A stretch of DNA of 64,000 nucleotides from Tropicimonas marinistellae (GTDB lineage Bacteria; Pseudomonadota; Alphaproteobacteria; Rhodobacterales; Rhodobacteraceae), in NCBI RefSeq assembly GCF_001509585.1, contig NZ_LNCI01000006.1, forward strand, positions 1-64,000, written 5' to 3'. The position numbers and the translations under genes were made by a program. Shown here piece by piece: positions 7,328 through 15,605 of the stretch. Under the pieces are notes generated by a model. The model did no database searches, was not told the DNA's origin, and was given only the letters and a program-made list of their open reading frames with translations. The first letter of the stretch is position 1, and each line of letters opens with the position of its first letter.

Positions 7328-10300
7328 TCGACCTCAAGCAGGCCCTTCACGGGCATTCCGTTCGCCTGGAAGGCACTCTCGATGCGGGCGATCCTGCGCG
7401 TGTTCCTCTCCGTTTCGAGACCAGACTTCCCGATCTTCTCAAGCTGCCGGACCACTGCCCGCACGTCTTTGCGCAGCTCGCGCAACTGCGCGATCTCGTC
7501 GTGGCCTTCCGATCGAACGTCCGACAACTGGTTGAGCGTCCGCTTGACCAGGAAGTTGTAGTCGGCGCGCGAGCCCGCCTCGATCGCCGTTTGCAGCCGC
7601 GCCTCGGCCAGGTCGGGCAGGCGCGCCGCCGCCGCCGGGTTCCCGTTCAGCGCCTTGAACAGGGCCCGGTTGTACTGCCGGTTCTGGAACGCGGCCGTGG
7701 CCGTGGCCCCCAACGCACCGCTGCCGCGCAGATCCCGGATGTATTCCGTGATGCCACCGATCGCGGAGGACCAGTCGCCGATCTTGTCGGTGATCCGGTC
7801 GATGCGGTTTTCCAGCGTGTCGGTGAGTTTCGTCAGCGCCGAGCCGGTCGACGCGACCGTGCTGTAATACTGCTCGAAGGCCGGGACATTCGCGACGATG
7901 GCCGCGTGGAGCGCGCGGCCCGCCTCGGTCGTCCGATCGATGCCGGAGACGAGCTGGCGAAAGCCCGCCTCGGTTTCCGGCAGGCTCTGGTTGAACTCGT
8001 TCAGCACGGACTCCAGCTTGCGGCCGAGGATCTTCCTCTGCCGCCCTTCGCCGAGGAACGCGCCCTGGTAGGCGTTGAGCGACACCGTGCGGATCGCGGC
8101 CGTCGCGTTCTCGGCGGCCGCGTAAATCTGGTCAAAGGCGCCCGCGTTGGCAATCAGCACCGACCAGAGCGCCCGCCCGCGCTCGGTGTTCAGATCCAGC
8201 GAGTCGACCAGCGCGCGGAATTCCTGCCGCGTCTCCGGCACCACCTCGCCGAGCGGTTTGAGCGCGCCGCGCATGTCGCGGGCCAGCAGCCTCAGCCGCT
8301 CGCCCTCGCTGTAGAACAGCTCCATGTAGCCGGTGAACGCGCCGGTGAGCGCGTCCTGCGAGCCGAAACGCCCCACCAGGTCGGAGGCGAAGGACGCGCC
8401 GCGCGCGGTGGCCTCCAGCAAGCTCGCCCCGGTGTAATCCAGCAGCCCGTTCACGGCCGAGAGGTCGCCCGCCAGCCGCGTCAGCGTCTCGCTTGCGGTC
8501 TCGCCGTCGCGCGCGAAGAGCTGCCATGCCTCGATGCCCAGCCGGTTCGCCCGGTTGATCTGGCGCCCGGTCGCCGCCGCCTCCAGCGCCGCGGCCGCCA
8601 TTTCGTTCGACAGGCCGGCGAGCTTCTTCTCGACCTCCTGAAGACGTTGGGTCTTATTCTTGTCGGCGAAGTCGAACCGGATCTGGCGGTTGATGCCGGC
8701 GAAGGCCGCCTCGGTAATGCCGATCGCGGACGCCGTGCTGATCGCCTCCGCCTGCGTTGCCGCGATCGCCTCTCGCAGGACGTCGAACTTCGCCCCGGCC
8801 GAGCTGTAGCGCGTAGATTCCTCCACCGAGAGCCCATAGGCGCTGGACCGCTTCGTCCGCTCGAACGCGCGGTAGGTCACGTCGAGGCCGGACACCGTCG
8901 CCTGCAGCCCGCCCTGCAGCGTTTCGACCTTGGTCTGGAACGCGCCGAGGATCAGGCCGACACCGGCCAGCGGAAGGGCCAGGGCCCCGACGGCGGTCCC
9001 GAACCCGGCGATGCCGCTCGTTGCCCCGGACAGCGCAGACGAAATGTAGCCGGTCGTCCCTGACAGCCCGTTTGCCAGCGTATTGGTGAGCAGCCCCGAT
9101 GCGCCACCGAGCACGCCGGTCCCTCCCCATGTCCCGATGAAGCTGCCCAGCCCGCCAAGCAGCCCCAACCCGCCGAGGCCGGAGGATTGCGCCCCGCCCG
9201 CCAGCGCCGCCGCGGTGCCGCCCGTGCTGCCGAACACGCCCTGGCCGGTCAGCGTGACCGGGTTCGTGAGCGCGGTGCGCACGAGGGTCTTGATCCAGGA
9301 CGTAAACGCTTGCCGCATCGTGTCGAGCGCATCGCCCCAGGAGCGGATCGTTCCGTCCATCACCCCGTCGAATACATCGGCAAGGCTCTCCCCAAGCGAT
9401 CCCATGGTCTGCTTGAAGTCCCCCATGACCCCACCGGCATTCTCCAACCGCTCTGCCAGTTCCGAGACCCCTGCGGCAGCGCCGCCGCCTCCACCGCCGC
9501 CACCTGACGCCGCCTTGCCAAGGTTGTCGGTCGCTTCGATCGTGACATCGAGCGTGTTTTTCAACTCCTGCCCCGCAGCCGTCTCCATCCGCATGGAAGA
9601 CGTCACCGCCCGCGCAGCGCGGAGTTGCTGCGCCTTGGCGTCTGTCAGCCGGCCTTCCGCCTTTGCCAGACTGGCCGCCGCCGCCTCGATCGCGTTTAGC
9701 TCCCGAACCTCCACCGAGCGTAGATTCCGACCGCGCAGGTTCGTATTCGCCCGCGCCGCATCAAGCGCCGCCTGGTGCTTGGCTATCTCCGCTTCTGCCG
9801 CCGCGATGGCACTTTGAGCGAGTTTGTAATTCTCGTTGGCAAGCTCAATCGCCGACCTGGCAGCTGACGGCGCGGCTGTCTCGTAAAATGTACCGAGCGC
9901 CGCGTTTAGAGCATCTGTCCCAGCCTGAGCAGCCCGAAGCGCCTCCTCCGCCGGCGTGATATTTTCCTGAAAGGTCAGGAAGTACCCTGCGGATGCCGCG
10001 ACAACAGCGGCGAGCACGCCCCACGGTCCTACCAGACCAACGATGCCGGTGGCGGCAGCCGCGATCAATGGCACCAAAGACGACAGGGCTGATACAATCA
10101 AGCCAAGCGCAATGGCCGCAGGACCGATGGCCGCAGCCATCGTGGCTGCGACCGCGACATACTTCTGGGTCTGCTCGCTGAGGCCGTTGAACCAGACCGC
10201 AGCGGACTGCAACCGCTCCGCGAACCCCTGTAACACGGGCGCGAGGGCCACCGTCAACTGGTTCGCCAGACCCCGGCTGACGAGCCCGAGCGCCGACATG

Positions 10301-10956
10301 GCGTCGTTGGCCGCCTCGATCTTGTCCGCGTCGATGTCGGAGACGGCGACACCGAAGCGGTCGACCTCCGACGTTGCCTGCGCCAGCACATCGGCATCGA
10401 TGCGGGAAAACATCACCGCCGCCCGATCGCCGAAGATCTGCGAGGCGACGCCGGCGCGCTCGGCTTCCGGCACGAACTCCGAGAGCGCATCCTGAATGGC
10501 CGCGATCCGCTCGTCGACCGGCATCGCGATCAGGCCCTCGGCCGAGAGGTTGAGCCGATCGAGCGCATCCACGGCCGGGCCAGACCCGGCCGCCGCCTGG
10601 CTGAGCCGCTTGGTCATGGCGACCGTCGCCTGCTCGATCTGGCCCATGGACACGCCGGCAAGATCGCCCGCGCGGGAGAGTACCTGTATGCTCTTCGTCG
10701 TGGTGCCCAGCGACTGCGCCAGCTTCGCCTGCGAGTCGACCGTCGCAAGCGAGCTTTTCACCGCGACCGCCGCCATGGCCGCGAGCGGCGCGGTGACGCG
10801 CGTGCTCAGCGCCTTGCCCGTCGCATTGACCCGCGCGGCCGTCTTGTGCAGGGAGCGCTGCAGGCCATTCATGCTGGCCTGCGACCGCTTCACGCCCTTG
10901 TCGAAAGCCGCCGAATCGAGCGAGAGCACCGCCCGAAGCGCGCCGATCACTGCCAT
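7324..10956 (-). CDS. Tail tape measure protein
   Basis: 1210 residues, by far the longest protein of the element. It has long alpha-helical and coiled-coil stretches, a hydrophobic cluster at about residues 235-330, a Gly-rich linker (GGGGGGGG, about residue 490), and a second hydrophobic Gly-rich part at about 590-690. It lies directly after the tail chaperone pair, as in lambda-like phages and gene transfer agents. By the usual rule of about 0.15 nm per residue the tail would be about 180 nm. Confidence 0.92.
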   Translation of the reverse strand: MAVIGALRAVLSLDSAAFDKGVKRSQASMNGLQRSLHKTAARVNATGKALSTRVTAPLAAMAAVAVKSSLATVDSQAKLAQSLGTTTKSIQVLSRAGDLAGVSMGQIEQATVAMTKRLSQAAAGSGPAVDALDRLNLSAEGLIAMPVDERIAAIQDALSEFVPEAERAGVASQIFGDRAAVMFSRIDADVLAQATSEVDRFGVAVSDIDADKIEAANDAMSALGLVSRGLANQLTVALAPVLQGFAERLQSAAVWFNGLSEQTQKYVAVAATMAAAIGPAAIALGLIVSALSSLVPLIAAAATGIVGLVGPWGVLAAVVAASAGYFLTFQENITPAEEALRAAQAGTDALNAALGTFYETAAPSAARSAIELANENYKLAQSAIAAAEAEIAKHQAALDAARANTNLRGRNLRSVEVRELNAIEAAAASLAKAEGRLTDAKAQQLRAARAVTSSMRMETAAGQELKNTLDVTIEATDNLGKAASGGGGGGGGAAAGVSELAERLENAGGVMGDFKQTMGSLGESLADVFDGVMDGTIRSWGDALDTMRQAFTSWIKTLVRTALTNPVTLTGQGVFGSTGGTAAALAGGAQSSGLGGLGLLGGLGSFIGTWGGTGVLGGASGLLTNTLANGLSGTTGYISSALSGATSGIAGFGTAVGALALPLAGVGLILGAFQTKVETLQGGLQATVSGLDVTYRAFERTKRSSAYGLSVEESTRYSSAGAKFDVLREAIAATQAEAISTASAIGITEAAFAGINRQIRFDFADKNKTQRLQEVEKKLAGLSNEMAAAALEAAATGRQINRANRLGIEAWQLFARDGETASETLTRLAGDLSAVNGLLDYTGASLLEATARGASFASDLVGRFGSQDALTGAFTGYMELFYSEGERLRLLARDMRGALKPLGEVVPETRQEFRALVDSLDLNTERGRALWSVLIANAGAFDQIYAAAENATAAIRTVSLNAYQGAFLGEGRQRKILGRKLESVLNEFNQSLPETEAGFRQLVSGIDRTTEAGRALHAAIVANVPAFEQYYSTVASTGSALTKLTDTLENRIDRITDKIGDWSSAIGGITEYIRDLRGSGALGATATAAFQNRQYNRALFKALNGNPAAAARLPDLAEARLQTAIEAGSRADYNFLVKRTLNQLSDVRSEGHDEIAQLRELRKDVRAVVRQLEKIGKSGLETERNTRRIARIESAFQANGMPVKGLLEVE

Positions 10957-10962
10957 GTTCTA

Positions 10963-11331
10963 CTACCTCTTTTCCCGACCCGGCCGCTTGGCCACGGTCT
11001 GGTTGTGCGCCATCGCGAAGGCGTGCATCGCGGCCCGGGCGGCATCGGCCGTCACCATCGGATCGGCCGGCTTCTCGGCCTTCTTCGTGGGATCGGGCAT
11101 TTTCTTGGGATCGAAGATCGCGAAATGGACCATCGTCGCGAGCTCGTGGTTCAGCATCCGGTCCCGCTCGATCTCGCTTTCGCGCAGCCGCCGCAGGCCT
11201 CGCGTGGCGATCTCGTAATCACGCAGCGTCAGTGACCAGAAGTCGTCGTAGCGCTGGCCGAGGGCCATCCAGTCCTCGGCCAGCTGTTCGACCCAGTTGC
11301 GCGCGGCCGGATCTACCCGGCCGCCAGCGCG
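10963..11331 (-). CDS. Tail chaperone extension made by -1 frameshift
   Basis: This frame is open from the slippery site down to 10963. It encodes a GT-like extension with a helical, charged sequence ending PGREKR. An internal ATG at 11268 would give 101 residues, but the open frame continues upstream exactly to the slippery heptamer at 11331-11337. It is therefore best read as the C-terminal part of a fusion with the upstream chaperone, equivalent to lambda T or RcGTA g10.1. It ends 6 bases before the tape-measure start. Confidence 0.8.
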   Translation of the reverse strand, partial: RAGGRVDPAARNWVEQLAEDWMALGQRYDDFWSLTLRDYEIATRGLRRLRESEIERDRMLNHELATMVHFAIFDPKKMPDPTKKAEKPADPMVTADAARAAMHAFAMAHNQTVAKRPGREKR

Positions 11332-11675
11332 TTTCCCTCATCGCCCTCGTCGGTCTCGCTGCCGTCACCCGCGTCTTCCGCGTCCGGCAGGTAGTCGGCG
11401 ATGGCCTCCATCATCATCTCGGCCCCACGCGTGATGCCGATCTCTTCCAGAACGGCGCCTGCGCGGACCTCCGGTGCACCGTTGCCCTTGTTCAGGCAGC
11501 TTGCGTAGAAATGCAGGACGATGCTGAATCCGATTTTCGTCGGGGAGTTCTGGACATCGTCCAGCACCGCAGCAAGCGTCGAGCCGACGCTCCTCTCGAA
11601 TTTCGCGATCGACAGGAACGTCACCTTGATCGTCTGGACCTTGCCGAGCGCCTCGAACTGAATACCACCCGTCAC
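11313..11675 (-). CDS. Tail assembly chaperone (lambda G/RcGTA g10-like)
   Basis: 120 residues with a GTG start at 11675. It lies between the tail tube and tape-measure genes. It has the size and pattern of gene-transfer-agent-type tail chaperones, with a helical core and an acidic low-complexity tail (about residues 96-120). It would bind the tape measure during tail assembly. A fraction of ribosomes should shift at 11331-11337 to make the longer form. Confidence 0.8.
   Translation of the reverse strand: MTGGIQFEALGKVQTIKVTFLSIAKFERSVGSTLAAVLDDVQNSPTKIGFSIVLHFYASCLNKGNGAPEVRAGAVLEEIGITRGAEMMMEAIADYLPDAEDAGDGSETDEGDEGNALAAG
11331..11337 (-). other. GGGAAAC slippery heptamer for -1 frameshift
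   Basis: On the minus strand the heptamer GGGAAAC is in phase with the upstream gene as G GGA AAC, the canonical X XXY YYZ arrangement; lambda G/T uses GGGAAAG. It lies 6 codons before the zero-frame stop at 11313. The -1 frame is open through it into the downstream chaperone reading frame. Confidence 0.82.
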
Positions 11676-11677
11676 GA

Positions 11678-12112
11678 TCAGGATCCTTTCGTGAACCAGA
11701 ACTGTCCGCTGACACGGATCTCTAGGTTCATGTCGAGCGCGGCGCCCTGCTGTCCATCCTGCGGTTGCGGCGAGATGTGTCCGGAATAGAGGTACACGTC
11801 GCCAACCGTGGTCTGGTCGCTCGCCTTGGTGAGCTCGCTCTCGAACCAGATCAGCGTGCCGTCATCGCTGTAGCTCTTGGCGAGCTCCATCGTGTCGGGC
11901 GTATAGCGCATCGGCAACGTGACCGTGCCGCCGTCCCGCAATCCCGGCTTGTACTCACGGAAGTTGCCGGGACTGTCGAGGTCCGTGGTCTCCACGTACT
12001 CCGTCTCCGTCACCGGGAGCACGACGGCGGTGCATCGCGGAATGGCCGTGAAGCTCGTGGAAGTCGTGCCCCAGCCCGTCGTGGCGCCGAGGATGATGAT
12101 TGGATCCGGCAT
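11678..12112 (-). CDS. Major tail (tube) protein
   Basis: 144 residues, beta-rich. It carries the tail-tube features TTGWGTTSTSF near the N-terminus and the GTVTLPMRYTPDT and YSGHISPQPQDG segments of the lambda gpV/TTP-type fold. It lies just upstream of the tail chaperone. The ATG at 12112 is the only sensible start. Confidence 0.82.
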   Translation of the reverse strand: MPDPIIILGATTGWGTTSTSFTAIPRCTAVVLPVTETEYVETTDLDSPGNFREYKPGLRDGGTVTLPMRYTPDTMELAKSYSDDGTLIWFESELTKASDQTTVGDVYLYSGHISPQPQDGQQGAALDMNLEIRVSGQFWFTKGS

Positions 12113-12152
12113 GGCGGATTCTCCTATATGGTGAGTGGCCGGGACCGGCCGG

Positions 12153-12509
12153 TTAGCTGCGGTAGGTCACCGCGAAATCCAGCGATTGACGCCGGATCAC
12201 ATCGCCGCCCTTCTCGTTGGAAAGGCCGCGAATACTGAGGAGCTGCGCGCCGAGGATCGGCCCGCCGTGGTAGCCCGAGAGGAGCTCGATCGCCGCGCGG
12301 CGGAGCGAGATCGCCGCCTCCGACGTCTCCGCGAAACAATCCACCTGGACGCGCCCCGTGGTCACGCCATCGCGGCCGTCGTTCGAGATCAGGTCGCGCC
12401 CCGAGACAGTCGTGAGCACGACGTAGGGCAGCGCCTTCGCACGGCGGAAGCCATCCCATGTCACCGGGCAGCCAAGCGCCAGGAGCAGGGTGCGCAGATG
12501 TTCTTCCAC
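12153..12509 (-). CDS. Tail completion/terminator protein (DUF3168-like)
   Basis: 118 residues with a GTG start at 12509. The pattern (short helix, then ALPYVVLTTVSG, a GRVQVDCFAETSEAA strand-helix, and a C-terminal LDFAVTYR strand) fits the DUF3168 tail-terminator family. Position directly before the tail tube gene agrees with that role, capping the tube at the head end. Confidence 0.75.
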   Translation of the reverse strand: MEEHLRTLLLALGCPVTWDGFRRAKALPYVVLTTVSGRDLISNDGRDGVTTGRVQVDCFAETSEAAISLRRAAIELLSGYHGGPILGAQLLSIRGLSNEKGGDVIRRQSLDFAVTYRS

Positions 12510-12512
12510 CGG

Positions 12513-12695
12513 TTACTCGACGCGCGTCCGCACGCCGCGCGTGACAAAGCTGGCGAGCCGTTCCGCGAGCGGATCGATCCAGTCCTCCCGCCACAGGCCG
12601 AGCCAGGCAAGCAGCGCACACGCCGCGACAACGCCCTGAGCGGTGCGCACACGCCACCGCGCGAACCGAAGTATCAAACGGTGTTTCTCCACCAT
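12513..12695 (-). CDS. Small membrane protein
   Basis: 60 residues with an ATG at 12695 and a strong GGAGG ribosome site. It has a basic N-terminus and one hydrophobic stretch (about residues 17-34). It sits between the glycosyltransferase-like gene and the tail terminator. Function unknown. Confidence 0.6.
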   Translation of the reverse strand: MVEKHRLILRFARWRVRTAQGVVAACALLAWLGLWREDWIDPLAERLASFVTRGVRTRVE

Positions 12696-12704
12696 GCCTG
12701 CCTC

Positions 12705-13424
12705 CTATTCCGCCGCCACCGGCGCCGCGCTGAGCGTCGGGATCGTGTCGGCCATCCGCCCGCGCCAGACCGACCGGCCGTAGTGGCGCAGGTCGAGCCC
12801 GGGCATCACCCAGACCTTGCCGCCAAGGTCGCGCCAGCGCTGGCAGAACCGGTAATCCTCGCCCACGCGGACACCGTCCTTCACGAAGAGCTCGAAGAAC
12901 GCCCACAGCTCCTGGTCGGCGCCCTCGTCGCGATGGGCGAGCTCCGGCATCGCCTCGCGCATCCGCTCGAAGACCTCGCGCCGGATCAGCATGAACCCGG
13001 TGCCGACGCCATCCGCCTCGAAGGCCTGCGCATCCGCATCCCAGTTGGTCGTGCAATCGCCACCCGCCGACATGCGAAGCGCGTATCGCTCCCCGCCCCG
13101 GTCGCTCTTGACGCGGTAGGCCCCGGCCACCAGCGGCTTGTCCGCGGCGATCAGCGCCGCCACATCCCCCGGCTCAAAGGCGATGTCGGCGTCGATGAAC
13201 AGCAAATGCGTGAACCCCTCGCGCAGCATCAGTGCCGCCGCCTTGTCCCGGCCCACCTCGACGAAGCACTCCTCGACGATCGCCACCGCGTGCTGGATCC
13301 CCCAGGCCGCCAGTTGCCCGGTGAGCTGCGCCAGGCTCTGCACATAGGCCGGCACGAAACTTCCGTGGGTATGCGTCGCCACCAGCAGCCGCATGTCTCT
13401 TGTCTTCGCCAGATCAAGCTTCAT
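12705..13424 (-). CDS. Glycosyltransferase-like protein (GT-A fold)
   Basis: About 239 residues from the ATG at 13424, which has GGAA upstream; an earlier ATG at 13442 is also possible. Early sequence RLLVATHTHGSF and the central FIDADIAFEP segment (a DxD motif for nucleotide-sugar/metal binding) mark a GT-A glycosyltransferase. HxHEGxD-type charged residues and an R-F-CQRWRDLG segment follow. It is set inside the head-tail gene block, so it may glycosylate virion proteins. Donor and acceptor are unknown. Confidence 0.7.
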   Translation of the reverse strand: MKLDLAKTRDMRLLVATHTHGSFVPAYVQSLAQLTGQLAAWGIQHAVAIVEECFVEVGRDKAAALMLREGFTHLLFIDADIAFEPGDVAALIAADKPLVAGAYRVKSDRGGERYALRMSAGGDCTTNWDADAQAFEADGVGTGFMLIRREVFERMREAMPELAHRDEGADQELWAFFELFVKDGVRVGEDYRFCQRWRDLGGKVWVMPGLDLRHYGRSVWRGRMADTIPTLSAAPVAAE

Positions 13425-13701
13425 CGCGTTTCCGAACCTCATATCCCCAATGTTCCGCCGCGGCCTTCATGCTCGCTTCCGACAGCACCGGAAGCGCCCA
13501 GCACTCCTCGCAGTCCGTGATCACGTCCAGCTCGGCGCGGACAAACTCGTCAGGAACCAGGTGTATTTTCGCGGACCTGACAAATGGCACTTCTGTCCCG
13601 TCCGAGCAGAGTACCTGCCAGCCAATTGCTATCGAGGGGCCGCCATCCTCGGCTCGCTTCGGTGGTACGATCTTCACCGGTCCCATGCTCATCTCGCTCA
13701 C
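13414..13701 (-). CDS. Hypothetical phage protein
   Basis: 95 residues with a GTG start at 13701 overlapping the stop of the gp10-like gene (GTGA). It contains a Cys pair (DCEEC) and no membrane segment. Tight coupling on both sides shows it belongs to the late operon. Function unknown. Confidence 0.65.
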   Translation of the reverse strand: MSEMSMGPVKIVPPKRAEDGGPSIAIGWQVLCSDGTEVPFVRSAKIHLVPDEFVRAELDVITDCEECWALPVLSEASMKAAAEHWGYEVRKRDEA

Positions 13702-14189
13702 TTCCCTGCGACCCTTGCCGCTTTTGCCGCGCGTCGCGCCACGGTCTTCTCAATCTCGGCCCACAAGTACCCACCCAGTAACTCAAGCGCCGTTGCACTC
13801 CACAGATCGTACGCCGGCCGCATGAACGGCTCCGGCGGGTTGATCCGGCCAACTGCCTTGCCGTCCTTGTGGAACCGCTCCGCCGTCCCGAACTCGATCA
13901 GATGCGCGTGCGGTGCGTGGCTGCCGTCCTCCTGGACGGGCCCGACGTACATGGCCACGACATGGCCCGCGAAATCCGCCCGCGCGAGGCCACGCTGGCG
14001 CGGCGACAGCTTCGAGGAAATCGCGATGTTGAACTGCTCGCTGTAGGAATCTGCGGTGTCCCTCATCGGCTCCAGCGTCTTCTTCAGTACACGCCGGACC
14101 ACACTTCTCGCCGTGCTGCGCGGCAGGGCCGCAAGGGCCTTTTCCGCATCGCGGAAGCCCTGCGTCTCCACCTTGAGCGACGTCCTCAC
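13698..14189 (-). CDS. HK97 gp10-like tail-connector protein
   Basis: 163 residues from a GTG at 14189 that overlaps the upstream stop (GTGA). Early sequence GFRDAEKALAALPRSTAR...VLKKTLEPMRDTA and the later H-x-HLIEFGTA...PPEPFMRPAYD pattern are typical of the HK97 gp10 family, which joins tail terminator and head connector. Its place after the head-closure gene fits. Confidence 0.85.
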   Translation of the reverse strand: MRTSLKVETQGFRDAEKALAALPRSTARSVVRRVLKKTLEPMRDTADSYSEQFNIAISSKLSPRQRGLARADFAGHVVAMYVGPVQEDGSHAPHAHLIEFGTAERFHKDGKAVGRINPPEPFMRPAYDLWSATALELLGGYLWAEIEKTVARRAAKAARVAGK

Positions 14190-14515
14190 CCAGCCCGCTC
14201 CGCGCTGATTTCCAGCCACTGGTGCCGGACGATCTCTTTGACACCGGTAATGCTCCACGCGTTGCCGTCGAAGATCAGGCTGTTCTCGCCGTTTATTCCC
14301 GACACATCTGACGCGTACCGAATGGTGAACCTCGCCATTTCCCGGTATTCGACGATCCCGGCGCGCAGCTTCTCCCCATCGCTCACAGCACGGAAAGCCG
14401 CCCAGACCGTCGCGAGCGCTTCCCAGACGGGGATCTCATCGCCTGCGGCGTCCGTGGTGTAACTCGTCACCTCCCGGATCGTGATCCGCCGATCGAGGTC
14501 GCCCGCACCGATCAC
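14186..14515 (-). CDS. Head-closure protein (gp16/head-tail joining family)
   Basis: 109 residues from the GTG at 14515 overlapping the adaptor stop (GTGA). GAGDLDRRITIRE at the start, the ...VWAAFRAVSDGEKLRAG middle and a beta-rich end are diagnostic of the short SPP1 gp16-like head-tail joining proteins. It seals the portal before tail attachment. Confidence 0.87.
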   Translation of the reverse strand: MIGAGDLDRRITIREVTSYTTDAAGDEIPVWEALATVWAAFRAVSDGEKLRAGIVEYREMARFTIRYASDVSGINGENSLIFDGNAWSITGVKEIVRHQWLEISAERAG

Positions 14516-15084
14516 AGACAGATCCTCCGGTAAGGTCCGATCAGCGCCTCCGTCGCGAGTGGAACAACAGTGCCCTCCCCGACCGACTCCCGCTGGCAAT
14601 ACCAGGTCGCCGCGAGTTGCATGACCGCGACGCGGAGCGCCCACGGAACATCGTCGGCATCGTCGCCATACCCGGCGGTGAACGTCACGGTCACGGGTTC
14701 CGCTACATCGTCGGCGAGCGATGGCTCGGTGAAATCCGGACCGAACCAGATCATCGAACCGAGATCCGCCTCGATCACCTCGTAGAGCCCCGACGCGACG
14801 GTCTGTTCAACCCCGTCCGGATCGTCATAGGTCACCGCCACCTCGGAGACGTCCGGGAACGGCAGCCGGATCATCGAAGCCCAGGCAGTCCTTGAGACCT
14901 TCCACTCCTGGTTGATCAGGCAACGCCCCAGGATCCCGGCATGACCGTCGAGTTTCGACACAGCAGCATCGAGGTAGGCCTGCATGATCGTGTCGTCATC
15001 CGAATGGTCGACGCGGACATGTTCCTTGAACTCCTCCAGCGAGACCGGTCTGGTCGCCGGAGGAGTGACCCGAATGGGCTTCAT
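14512..15084 (-). CDS. Head-tail adaptor (gp6-like)
   Basis: 190 residues. The N-terminal PVSLEEFKEHVRVDHSDDD segment and the YLDAAVSKLDGHAG helix are the standard gp6-like connector pattern. The C-terminal WALRVAVMQLAATWY helix is also typical. It forms the ring below the portal. It follows the capsid-region genes in the normal order. Confidence 0.88.
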   Translation of the reverse strand: MKPIRVTPPATRPVSLEEFKEHVRVDHSDDDTIMQAYLDAAVSKLDGHAGILGRCLINQEWKVSRTAWASMIRLPFPDVSEVAVTYDDPDGVEQTVASGLYEVIEADLGSMIWFGPDFTEPSLADDVAEPVTVTFTAGYGDDADDVPWALRVAVMQLAATWYCQRESVGEGTVVPLATEALIGPYRRICL

Positions 15085-15089
15085 CTAGG

Positions 15090-15530
15090 TTACGCCTGGT
15101 CCGCCTGCGGGTTATCGTGGCCATCGCCGGCCAGCACCACCGCCGCGATCGGCGTTCCGCTGCCGTGCGTGCCGCTGAAATCGGCAAGCAGCTTCAGGTA
15201 TCGTTTGCCCCCGACATAGCCAAAGCGATACGCCGCGGCCGCAGCGTGGGCGGCCTCCAGCGACTTGATGATGCCGCCGGTATCCACGGTATCGATGCCG
15301 AGCACGTCGTCGGCCGTCACCGCGGTATAGGTTGCATCGTCGTCGCTGTGCGTGAGCTTGAACTCGATCTTGTTCGTGCCGTCGAACGTGATGCCGCCGA
15401 CACCGATCGCCAGCACCAACTCGGCCTTGTTGTAGCCCTGCAGGTCCACGGCCGGAGGCGTGTTGTCCGCGGAGAGCGATGCCGCTCCGATGGCGACCAG
15501 GGCCGTCATCTCGGAATGGAAGTCTTTCAT
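15090..15530 (-). CDS. Possible capsid decoration protein
   Basis: 146 residues with an N-terminal ALVAIGAASLSADNTPPAVD and a beta-rich body ending in VVLAGDGHDNPQA. The pattern resembles phage proteins annotated only as hypothetical between capsid and adaptor genes, where decoration proteins are often found. The role is inferred from position. Confidence 0.55.
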   Translation of the reverse strand: MKDFHSEMTALVAIGAASLSADNTPPAVDLQGYNKAELVLAIGVGGITFDGTNKIEFKLTHSDDDATYTAVTADDVLGIDTVDTGGIIKSLEAAHAAAAAYRFGYVGGKRYLKLLADFSGTHGSGTPIAAVVLAGDGHDNPQADQA

Positions 15531-15605
15531 GGTTCTGTCCTCTGGAAAGGTTTGATGGCGGGCCGCTCGGCCCGCCAGGTGTCCGTCAATCCCGTGCCGT
15601 CAGGC

